Source: Nonlabens sp.
GTDB lineage: Bacteria > Bacteroidota > Bacteroidia > Flavobacteriales > Flavobacteriaceae
Reading direction: 5' to 3'
Assembly: GCA_020630715.1 (NCBI GenBank)
Contig: JAHDIQ010000004.1
Location: forward strand, 1 to 64,000
DNA: 64,000 bases
In this document: one piece after another, positions 17,673 through 25,203 of the stretch
How positions within the stretch are numbered: position 1 is the first letter of the stretch
Layout of the letters: each line of letters starts with the position of its first letter
Program-made: the position numbers and the translations under genes
The notes under the pieces: model-generated
What the model was told of the DNA's origin: nothing
The model's database searches: none
What the model saw: only the letters and a program-made list of their open reading frames with translations

Positions 17673-18959
17673 TTGAATAGAATAGTATTAATAGGTAACG
17701 GCTTTGATCTCGCGCATGGGATGAAAACCTCATATAATGATTTTATAGAGTATTTGTGGGAAGATATTCTTAATGAGGTTAAATCTAGTGGTAAACTAAC
17801 TGTGGATAATGATTTATTTAAGGTTGCTGGACACCAAGGGAAGCAAGGGGAATTAGATAAAGACTTTCCAGCGAAACTTAAAATAGAAAGGTTGTTTAAA
17901 ACTAGATCTTTTAATAACGACTTTTTCAAAAAAATAGTAGAATGTCAATACATACAAGGTTGGGTAGATATTGAAAAAGAATTTTACATAAGATTGACAG
18001 AATGTTATAAAATAGATCAACAGCAAAAAACTGATGCTAGTAGAAATCAAATCGATAAATTGAATGCTGAATTTAAGGTTATTAAGAATAAATTAAATCA
18101 ATATTTAATTTCTATCGAAGAAAAGTTTAAAGAAAAGTATACGGGTGAAAAACCTGAATCTTGGAAACATAGAAAATCTATAGGTTCTAAAATATATAAA
18201 CGAGCAAGGCTAAAAGACTTTTCTGAAAACTACATCAATCAACGTGCGGTAGAAAAATTTAATCGATTTAAAGTAACTTTTGAAAGTTTAAAATCAGAGA
18301 AAATTGAAATTTCAGATTTAGAAGAAACTGATCAAATTTTTGTCGCTAATTTGAAAGGTGATTTTTCAATAAATGGAATTCGTAATTATCTTCTTACTGA
18401 AGATATGAATGGTGTCAAATATGTTCCAGTAAAACAATCATTATTACTCAGTTTCAATTATACTGCTACCACTAATTTTTACCAGCATTCGGATGTTTAT
18501 GTAAGTTTTCCAAAAGAAAAACCAGCATATATTAAACCTATTCACATCCACGGTTCTATTCATAAAGAAGACGACAATCCTATCATCTTCGGCTACGGTG
18601 ATGAGTTGGATGATGATTATTTAGAAATCGAAAAACTAGATGACAACCGCTACTTAGAAAATATTAAGTCTGTCAAATATCTAGATCGTGATAATTATAA
18701 AAGGCTTCTTGAATTTGTGAATAGTGATCAATATCAAGTAGTGATTATGGGGCATTCTTGTGGTAATTCAGATAGGACCTTACTTAACACTTTATTTGAA
18801 CATGATAACTGTGTTTCTATCAAACCTTATTATCATCAAAAAGAAGATGGAAGTGATAATTACAGCGATATTATACGCAATATTACTAGAAACTTTAATG
18901 ATAAACAGAAACTGAGAGATCGTGTAGTGAATAAACAATATTGTGAACCACTACTTTAA
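17673..18959 (+). CDS. AbiH family abortive infection protein
   Basis: 428 residues with the AbiH (PF14253) pattern: the N-terminal strand-loop IVLIGNGFDLAHGMKTSYNDF, the middle LSFNYTATTNFY and IHIHGSIH, and the C-terminal IMGHSCGNSDRTLL. AbiH proteins stop phage development in lactococci; the mechanism is not known, though the N-terminal loop resembles a nucleotide-binding fold. The only usable start is TTG, 4 nt after the hsdR stop, so translation probably depends on coupling to hsdR. The gene is visibly more AT-rich than hsdM, which suggests separate acquisition. Confidence 0.88.
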   Translation: MNRIVLIGNGFDLAHGMKTSYNDFIEYLWEDILNEVKSSGKLTVDNDLFKVAGHQGKQGELDKDFPAKLKIERLFKTRSFNNDFFKKIVECQYIQGWVDIEKEFYIRLTECYKIDQQQKTDASRNQIDKLNAEFKVIKNKLNQYLISIEEKFKEKYTGEKPESWKHRKSIGSKIYKRARLKDFSENYINQRAVEKFNRFKVTFESLKSEKIEISDLEETDQIFVANLKGDFSINGIRNYLLTEDMNGVKYVPVKQSLLLSFNYTATTNFYQHSDVYVSFPKEKPAYIKPIHIHGSIHKEDDNPIIFGYGDELDDDYLEIEKLDDNRYLENIKSVKYLDRDNYKRLLEFVNSDQYQVVIMGHSCGNSDRTLLNTLFEHDNCVSIKPYYHQKEDGSDNYSDIIRNITRNFNDKQKLRDRVVNKQYCEPLL

Positions 18960-18967
18960 TTTAATTA

Positions 18968-18983
18968 CGCTTTCGCAAAAGCG
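18968..18983. repeat. GCTTTCGCGAAAGC-type palindrome left of the HTH/NTase cassette
   Basis: GCTTTCGCAAAAGC, one mismatch, 9 nt after the abiH stop. Its partner at 20334-20349 lies on the other side of the cassette. Confidence 0.85.
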
Positions 18984-19028
18984 AAAACAAAATAAAATAG
19001 CACCTATTAAATATGATATCAAATATCG

Positions 19029-19093
19029 CGATATGCAATATTTAGATGACTATGTGACAATATAAAGAGAAAATTAGATTATATTGCATATCG
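19029..19093. promoter_or_regulatory. Inverted repeat operator candidate before the HTH/NTase pair
   Basis: CGATATGCAATAT (19029-19041) has a perfect 13-bp inverted copy, ATATTGCATATCG (19081-19093), ending 13 nt before the ATG at 19107. A nested palindrome TATCGCGATA overlaps the left arm. This is the layout expected for autoregulation by the HTH protein encoded next. Confidence 0.6.
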
Positions 19094-19106
19094 CAATACG
19101 CAATAA

Positions 19107-19640
19107 ATGAAGAATAAAACAATATTGAAACCGCAGGATATAGTGATTTTGTTAAAGATAGCGCTGCTAGGTGAGCAGTCATGGTTGCAGCAATCACTCG
19201 CTCAAGATTTACATATAAGCCAGTCAGAGATATCTGAGTGTATCTCTAGGTCTAAGTATGCAGGATTGCTCAACGCAAGTGGTAAGAAAGTAAATATGCT
19301 TAATTTCTTAGAGTTACTAGTGCATGGAGTAAAGTACATATTCCCGCAACGTCCTGGAGCGATCGTTAGAGGTATGCCTACGGCACATGCGGCTGCACCG
19401 CTTAATAGTAAAATAGTGAGTGAAGAGATTTATGTATGGCCTTATGCTCGCGGTACCCTACAAGGACAGTCTATAGAACCTCTTTATAAAACAGTGCCTC
19501 AAGCAGCGCTACAAGATGATAAACTTTATCAAGCACTGGCATTAATAGATGCTATACGTGTAGGTAAAGTAAGAGAACAACAACTGGCTATAGAATTATT
19601 AAAAAAACAACTCGCTCATGGCACAGGACTCGCAGCTTAA
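19107..19640 (+). CDS. Winged-HTH protein, probable antitoxin/regulator of the NTase
   Basis: A 177-residue protein with an N-terminal winged helix-turn-helix (about residues 10-70). WLQQSLAQDLHISQSEISECISRS has the form of an HTH, followed by AGLLNASGKKVNML as wing. The C-terminal half contains FPQRPGAIVRGMPTAHAA, a conserved block in a family that is usually found beside a nucleotidyltransferase. Its last 23 nt overlap the start of the NTase gene, so the two are translated together. By analogy with AbiE systems it would be the antitoxin and autorepressor; the inverted repeat upstream supports the repressor role. It is not a recognisable AbiEi homologue by motif. Confidence 0.75.
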   Translation: MKNKTILKPQDIVILLKIALLGEQSWLQQSLAQDLHISQSEISECISRSKYAGLLNASGKKVNMLNFLELLVHGVKYIFPQRPGAIVRGMPTAHAAAPLNSKIVSEEIYVWPYARGTLQGQSIEPLYKTVPQAALQDDKLYQALALIDAIRVGKVREQQLAIELLKKQLAHGTGLAA

Positions 19641-20307
19641 TCTTGAAGTGGTAGCGCAAGTAGCTGCAGCACTGGGTGATCTTAATGATCAGGTCGTTTA
19701 CATAGGTGGCGCGGTCATAAGTATTTATGCCACAGAACCAGGAGCAAACTTGCCTCGTGTGACTGATGACATAGACGTTTGTGTACAGGTTTCTACATTT
19801 GCTCAAATGGAATCATTGCGAGAACAACTGGCTGGTAAAAAGATCTATCCAGATCCTCAAGGAGTTCATTTGTATCGTTACCGCTATCAAGGAATTGCGA
19901 TTGATTTTATTCCTTTTGAAGAAACCGCTTTTGGACCTACTAACTCGTGGTTAAAAGCAGGATTTGATAAAGCTTTTAAAACCACTATTGGTGATGTGGA
20001 AATCGCTGTGTTGCCCGTTTCGCTATTTCTAGCTACTAAGTGGGAAGCCTTTAATAGTAGAGGTTCTGATCCTAGATATAGTCACGATTTTGAAGATATC
20101 ATATACGTCTTAGATAATAATAAGGAAGTAGTAATAGATACAACTGATGCAACTGCACCGTTAAAAGATACCTTGAAAAAAATGAGTGCTTTTATATTGG
20201 AACATCCTAATAGTGAAGAGATTATAGAATGTCATATTAATCAAACCACGGCTTTGGAACGTGGCGCATTTATTACAGCAACACTTCAGGAAATTTTAGA
20301 GCTTTAA
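19618..20307 (+). CDS. AbiEii/AbiGii-type nucleotidyltransferase, probable toxin
   Basis: A 229-residue protein with a minimal nucleotidyltransferase core: YIGGAVISIYAT followed by VTDDIDVCVQV, giving the family's GG and DxD catalytic pattern. A third acidic position is in GIAIDFIPFE. Members of PF08843 are toxins of type IV-like TA and abortive infection systems; some add nucleotides to tRNA acceptor ends. At 229 residues it is shorter than classic AbiEii (about 300). Its start overlaps the upstream HTH gene by 23 nt. The pair lies between two palindromic repeats inside the type I R-M locus. Confidence 0.78.
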   Translation: MAQDSQLNLEVVAQVAAALGDLNDQVVYIGGAVISIYATEPGANLPRVTDDIDVCVQVSTFAQMESLREQLAGKKIYPDPQGVHLYRYRYQGIAIDFIPFEETAFGPTNSWLKAGFDKAFKTTIGDVEIAVLPVSLFLATKWEAFNSRGSDPRYSHDFEDIIYVLDNNKEVVIDTTDATAPLKDTLKKMSAFILEHPNSEEIIECHINQTTALERGAFITATLQEILEL

Positions 20308-20333
20308 AATAAATAAGAGGATTATAATGATTA

Positions 20334-20349
20334 CGCTTTCGCGAAAGCG
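20334..20349. repeat. GCTTTCGCGAAAGC palindrome right of the HTH/NTase cassette
   Basis: An exact copy with TTAC on its left, 26 nt after the NTase stop and 58 nt before hsdM. Confidence 0.9.
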
Positions 20350-20407
20350 AGAACACAACAAACCACAGTTAACTATTAACTGATAACCATAAAACAGAGA
20401 ACCGAAT

Positions 20408-21904
20408 ATGAGCGCAGATGAAATTGCAAATAAATTATGGAACTTATGTAACGTCTTAAGAGATGATGGTGTGACTTATCACCAGTATCTCAATGAGTTG
20501 ACTTACATTTTGTTCTTAAAACTGACTGAGGTTAAGGATTTTGAAGAACATATACCAGAGGAATATCGCTGGCGTGGTTTTGTAGAAGAGCACGATAATA
20601 ATGAGGCGTTTGAACGTTACAAGAAATTTCTGGTTAGTATATCTGGTGTAACGACCAGTCCTAGTATTAAAGAGATTTATAATAATGCGAGTACGAGTTT
20701 ACGCAAACCGGTCAACTTTAATACGCTGGTACAGTCCATAGAGAAACTGGACTGGTATGAAGAGAGTGATCGCGATGTGATGGGCGATATTTATGAGAGC
20801 TTGCTCGAGAAAAATGCAGGCGAGAAAAAGAGTGGTGCCGGACAGTATTTTACACCACGACCATTGATTAATGTCATGGTAGAATTACTAGCGCCAAAAC
20901 TGGGCGAGCGATGGAACGATCCTGCGGCTGGAACTTTTGGCTTTATGATCGCGGCAAATGATTATTTGCGCAGCAAGTACAACGACTATTATGCACTTCA
21001 AGATAAAGATCGTAAATTCCAGAAAGAACAAGCTTTTAGCGGTGTAGAATTGGTAGGTGATGCACATAGACTAGCCTTAATGAATGCGCGATTGCACGGT
21101 ATGGAAAGTGAGATCATACTAGGCGATACGTTAACAGAGATGGGTAAAAACCTAAACGGTTATGACGGCGTGCTAGCAAATCCACCATTTGGCACAAAGA
21201 AAGGCGGCGAGAAACCTACCAGAGACGATTTTACCTTTCCTACCAGTAACAAGCAGCTTAACTTTTTACAGCATATCTATAGAAGTTTAAAGAAAGATGG
21301 CAAGTCACGTGCCGCAGTCGTGTTGCCCGATAATGTACTCTTTGAAGATGGCGATGGACAGAAGATACGTCGCGACCTCATGGATAAATGTAACCTACAT
21401 ACCATATTAAGATTACCTACAGGAATCTTTTATGCCGCTGGTGTAAAGACTAATGTGCTCTTTTTTACCAGAGGTAAAACAGAGAAAAACAATACTAAAG
21501 GTATCTGGTTCTATGACATGAGAACTAATGTTCCTAATTATGGAAAACGCACACCATTTACCAGAACTGCTTTCGCAGATTTTGTAAAAGCCTACACAGG
21601 CGGCAAAACCCTAGACGACCTAGAGAAAAACTATGATGGAACGGTAGATCATAAAAAACGAAAGGCTTTTCTAGAGCACAAATTATCTTCCTCTCCGCTG
21701 GAGAGGACCGAGGAGAGGTTGAATTACATCACCAGAGAACTCATCGCCTCAAAAAACGACAGCTTAGATCTAGGCCTGATCGCAGACGACAGCGTGAGCA
21801 AAGCCGAAGACCTGGGCGAACCAGTAGAAATTGCAACCGAAGCCCTAAACGAACTCAACGCCATTCAAAAACAACTGAAGGCGATGATAAAAGAATTAGG
21901 CTAA
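20408..21904 (+). CDS. hsdM: Type I DNA methyltransferase subunit M
   Basis: A 498-residue N6-adenine methyltransferase subunit. It has the HsdM N-terminal helical domain (NKLWNLCNVLRDDGVTYHQY), QYFTPRPLINVMVEL, SAM motif I DPAAGTFGFM, and catalytic motif IV NPPFG. It modifies the recognition sequence chosen by HsdS and forms the core to which HsdR binds. Its TAA overlaps the hsdS ATG (TAATG). A short inverted-repeat element (21690-21724) is inserted in frame near residue 430, adding SSSPLERTEERLN in a linker, so the conserved fold should be preserved. Confidence 0.96.
   Translation: MSADEIANKLWNLCNVLRDDGVTYHQYLNELTYILFLKLTEVKDFEEHIPEEYRWRGFVEEHDNNEAFERYKKFLVSISGVTTSPSIKEIYNNASTSLRKPVNFNTLVQSIEKLDWYEESDRDVMGDIYESLLEKNAGEKKSGAGQYFTPRPLINVMVELLAPKLGERWNDPAAGTFGFMIAANDYLRSKYNDYYALQDKDRKFQKEQAFSGVELVGDAHRLALMNARLHGMESEIILGDTLTEMGKNLNGYDGVLANPPFGTKKGGEKPTRDDFTFPTSNKQLNFLQHIYRSLKKDGKSRAAVVLPDNVLFEDGDGQKIRRDLMDKCNLHTILRLPTGIFYAAGVKTNVLFFTRGKTEKNNTKGIWFYDMRTNVPNYGKRTPFTRTAFADFVKAYTGGKTLDDLEKNYDGTVDHKKRKAFLEHKLSSSPLERTEERLNYITRELIASKNDSLDLGLIADDSVSKAEDLGEPVEIATEALNELNAIQKQLKAMIKELG
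21690..21724. repeat. In-frame CCTCTCC/GGAGAGG element within hsdM
   Basis: CCTCTCCGCTGGAGAGG is a 7-bp stem with 3-bp loop, followed by ACCGAGGAGAGG. The sequence resembles the REP-like elements with CTCTCC arms scattered in Flavobacteriaceae genomes. Confidence 0.6.
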
Positions 21905-23244
21905 TGGCAAAGCAATTACCAAAAGGTTGGGTGGAGACTCTATTAGGAAATGTTACTACTATTATAACGGGAAATACTCCTTCTAAGAAAATTCCCGAAT
22001 ATTATGGAAACAAATATCCTTGGGTAAAACCAGCTGATGCTAATCGAGAAGAAGTACTTGATTCATCAGAGGAATACTTATCTGAGCTTGGTTCAACTAA
22101 AGCTCGAATGTTACCAGTTGGTGCTGTAATGGTTACTTGTATCGGTAATTTAGGAAACGTAGCTATTGCAGGTGTAACATGTGCTACCAATCAACAAATA
22201 AATAGCATTGTAGATTACACGGAAAAGCTCAATTCTAAGTTCTTGTTTTATTATGCAAAACGACTGAAACCATGGTTGATTGATAATTCAACATCTACAA
22301 CAATATCGATGGTTAATAAATCAGTTTTTTCAACCGTACCTTTTTCATTTCCACCACGAGCAGAGCAAGACCGAATTGTGGCAAAAGTAGATGCGTTAAT
22401 GGCGCAACACGCTGCGATACAGCAATCTATGGAGCGTATTCCACAACTCTTAAAAGAGTTTAGGCAGCAAGTGCTCACTCAAGCGGTGACTGGAAAGCTG
22501 ACTGAGGAATGGCGTGTTGGGAAAGAGTTGGAAGGATGGGAAGAAACCAAAGAGAGAAAAAAGTATCGAGAATGGATTTTGAAGCTACCTTTAAAATGGA
22601 AAATGTTACCGTTTTATTCAGTGGCTAACATTGATGCAAACCTAGTAGATCCAAATAAATATTTGGATTATGTCTTAGTGGCTCCAAATCATATTGAAAA
22701 GTTAACAGGTCAACTTATAGAAAAAGTATTGACTAGAGACATTAAGCCTAAAAGTGATAAGCATCTTTTTAAAGCAGGCTCAATTGTTTATTCAAAAATA
22801 CGGCCTTATTTATCAAAATTGATTTTAACTGATTTTGACGGATTATGTAGTGCAGATATGTATCCTATTTCTTCTGAAATTAATATTCATTATTTATTTC
22901 TCTTTATGAAATCAGCTGAGTTTTTAAATTTTGCCACAACAGCTGGAGAAAGAAGTGTTTTACCAAAAATAAATCAAAAAGGATTAAATCAAATTCCAGT
23001 TCCAGTACCACCACTTCAAGAACAACAAGAAATCGTTCGTCGTGTAGAAAGCTTGTTTGAAAAAGCTACGGCTATTGAGCAGCGTTATGAGCAGTTAAAA
23101 TCACAAATAGACAGCTTACCACAAGCCATTCTACACAAAGCCTTTAAAGGTGAATTGGTACAACAACTAGATAGTGATGGTAGTGCGAGTGAGTTGTTGA
23201 AGGAGATTGAGGAGATGAGGATGGATAGTAAAAAGAGAAAATAA
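21904..23244 (+). CDS. hsdS: Type I specificity subunit S
   Basis: 446 residues with the two-target-recognition-domain design. TRD1 covers about residues 5-155. A conserved central region follows (AEQDRIVAKVDALMAQHAAI). TRD2 covers about 225-375, with a matching distal conserved region (PPLQEQQEIVRRVESLFEKA). Each TRD reads one half of a bipartite target, and the helices set the spacing. Its start overlaps the hsdM stop. The gene ends 1 nt before the deaminase gene, so the type I module is physically joined to the downstream defence genes. The target sequence cannot be predicted from the protein alone. Confidence 0.93.
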   Translation: MAKQLPKGWVETLLGNVTTIITGNTPSKKIPEYYGNKYPWVKPADANREEVLDSSEEYLSELGSTKARMLPVGAVMVTCIGNLGNVAIAGVTCATNQQINSIVDYTEKLNSKFLFYYAKRLKPWLIDNSTSTTISMVNKSVFSTVPFSFPPRAEQDRIVAKVDALMAQHAAIQQSMERIPQLLKEFRQQVLTQAVTGKLTEEWRVGKELEGWEETKERKKYREWILKLPLKWKMLPFYSVANIDANLVDPNKYLDYVLVAPNHIEKLTGQLIEKVLTRDIKPKSDKHLFKAGSIVYSKIRPYLSKLILTDFDGLCSADMYPISSEINIHYLFLFMKSAEFLNFATTAGERSVLPKINQKGLNQIPVPVPPLQEQQEIVRRVESLFEKATAIEQRYEQLKSQIDSLPQAILHKAFKGELVQQLDSDGSASELLKEIEEMRMDSKKRK

Positions 23245-23245
23245 A

Positions 23246-25201
23246 ATGAAAAGTCTAGACAATTTTTATAAACTGAGAAAGGATTTTATGATTATCGGTC
23301 TTACAGGAAAGATAAGATCTGGCGCAGATTTATTTGTGGATATTCTAACTCAACCTAAATTGAAAGATGAACAACTAAAGTTTATAAAAGAATTTCAAAA
23401 AATCTATCCAAATATTAGCGATAGTGAATCTAGAAAATTGAGACGTATAACTGATTTTTTTAATGCAGAAAATAATTGGGTTCAATTTGAAGTGATGGAC
23501 TATAGAAGTGTTGTTTTACTATTCATCTTGAATTATTGCTACGATGAAGATATAACCACTTATTTAGATAACCTTAGTGAGTGGATTATAGAATTGGGTA
23601 GTTATAAAGATTTTGAATATCCAAGATTTGGATCAGATAAACTCCATGAAATTTCAAAAGGAAGTAAAGAGTATTTAAGAAATGAATTCAAAGAAGAAAT
23701 TAAAACAGCCTTAGAAAGTCTGGATGTTAATTTTACTGAATCATCATTAAGTTCTTTTTTGAAAAAGGATTCCACTAATTTCTTTTTTACTGAGGCCTTT
23801 AAAAACTTAAACGATACAATCTTTAAAAGTTTAGATAGTTTTAGTCCATATTTAAGATATAAATTAATACACGTAACTGCATATATACTTCGAAGATTTG
23901 GAACTATTAATTTAAATAAAATTAAGAAAGACAATCCTATATCAAGCAACTTAAATTATATCTATACTATCGCCGATGTAATAAATAGACTGATAAAGAA
24001 TAATAGAAAACATAACGGAAGTGCGCATATCATCATAGATAGATTGAAAAATTCCTACGAGTTGATGTATTTTAAGGAGAAATATGGTGGCTTTTATATG
24101 GTAGGAACAAATTCAAAAAACAATGTTTCCTATGAAAGAATAGAAGAGAAATATATGTCCTATGAGTGCAGGACTGATTTAGAATTGAACAAAAAATTTA
24201 TCAAGGAATTAGACGATGTAGAGTATAAAGTAGATGAGTTTAAAGCAGGGTTATTTGAAGGTTTTGACGTAGAAAACTGTATGCAAAAAGTAGATTATCA
24301 TACATATCTGTCTAAATCATATAACTTAGATATTAGCATAGATACCTATAAAAATGCTGCCGATTTAATTAAGAATGATCATATTCCTAGAACTAATGAA
24401 TTTTATGTATACACGCCATTTCTAATTCAAATTCTGAAATTAATTGCTTTAATTCAGCAACCAGGTTTAATTGTTCCTACTTACATAGAGCGTATAATGC
24501 AAACAGCGCATATTGCTAAACTAAATTCAGGTTGTATTTCGAGACAAGTTGGAGCAGTCGTAACAGATTCTCATTTTTCGGTTAAGGGGATTGGTTGGAA
24601 TGAAGTGCCATTAGGGCAAATACCTTGTTCTTTAAGAGATATTAGGGATTTAGAAGACTCTAATGTTTCAGGCTTTTCAAACTTTGAAAAAGGAAACACG
24701 AAACATGTTTATGATGACGGAGAGAGTTTTAAAACTAAAATTTCAAGAAATTATGATCGAGTTTCAGCAAATTTAGATGAAAAGCTATCTGGAAGACCAT
24801 GTTCTATTTGTTTTAAAACGTTTCACAATGAGTATGAAGGTGTTAAAAATCAGGTTCACACTAGATCTTTACATGCAGAAGAAAATGCCATGCTTCAAAT
24901 CACAAAATATGGAGGGCAAGGATTAGAGAATGGAAACCTATTTACTACAGCTTCACCTTGTGAATTATGTTCAAAAAAAGCGTTTCAACTTGGTATAAAA
25001 AACATTTTTTACATAGATGAATATCCAGGAATATCTAGAGATCATATTCTTCATGGTGGCAAAGACTTGAAGAAAAACCCAAATCTTTTTCAGTATCAAG
25101 GAGCAATAGGTAGAGGATATCAGAGACTATACAAACCATTCATGTCTATCAAAGATGAAACTGTTCTCAGATCTGGTATTAAACCAAATAAGAAGGATTA
25201 G
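23246..25201 (+). CDS. Anti-phage dCTP/dCMP deaminase-like protein with degenerate P-loop N-domain
   Basis: 651 residues. The C-terminal 200 residues are a zinc cytidine-deaminase fold of the dCMP/dCTP type, with RSLHAEENAM (zinc His and catalytic Glu) and TASPCELC (zinc Cys pair). The N-terminus MIIGLTGKIRSGADLF resembles a P-loop kinase fold but lacks the GK[ST] of a canonical Walker A, as in AvcD-type anti-phage deaminases. These convert dCTP/dCMP to uracil nucleotides during infection and starve phage of dCTP. The central 400 residues are lysine-rich and unrecognised. It lies 1 nt after hsdS and 2 nt before mcrB, leaving no room for the regulatory RNA that precedes avcD in Vibrio. Confidence 0.85.
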   Translation: MKSLDNFYKLRKDFMIIGLTGKIRSGADLFVDILTQPKLKDEQLKFIKEFQKIYPNISDSESRKLRRITDFFNAENNWVQFEVMDYRSVVLLFILNYCYDEDITTYLDNLSEWIIELGSYKDFEYPRFGSDKLHEISKGSKEYLRNEFKEEIKTALESLDVNFTESSLSSFLKKDSTNFFFTEAFKNLNDTIFKSLDSFSPYLRYKLIHVTAYILRRFGTINLNKIKKDNPISSNLNYIYTIADVINRLIKNNRKHNGSAHIIIDRLKNSYELMYFKEKYGGFYMVGTNSKNNVSYERIEEKYMSYECRTDLELNKKFIKELDDVEYKVDEFKAGLFEGFDVENCMQKVDYHTYLSKSYNLDISIDTYKNAADLIKNDHIPRTNEFYVYTPFLIQILKLIALIQQPGLIVPTYIERIMQTAHIAKLNSGCISRQVGAVVTDSHFSVKGIGWNEVPLGQIPCSLRDIRDLEDSNVSGFSNFEKGNTKHVYDDGESFKTKISRNYDRVSANLDEKLSGRPCSICFKTFHNEYEGVKNQVHTRSLHAEENAMLQITKYGGQGLENGNLFTTASPCELCSKKAFQLGIKNIFYIDEYPGISRDHILHGGKDLKKNPNLFQYQGAIGRGYQRLYKPFMSIKDETVLRSGIKPNKKD

Positions 25202-25203
25202 TA

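Noticed and set aside
23246-23320. Canonical Walker A in the deaminase N-terminus
   Set aside because: GLTGKIRSGADLF lacks GK[ST]; described instead as a degenerate P-loop.
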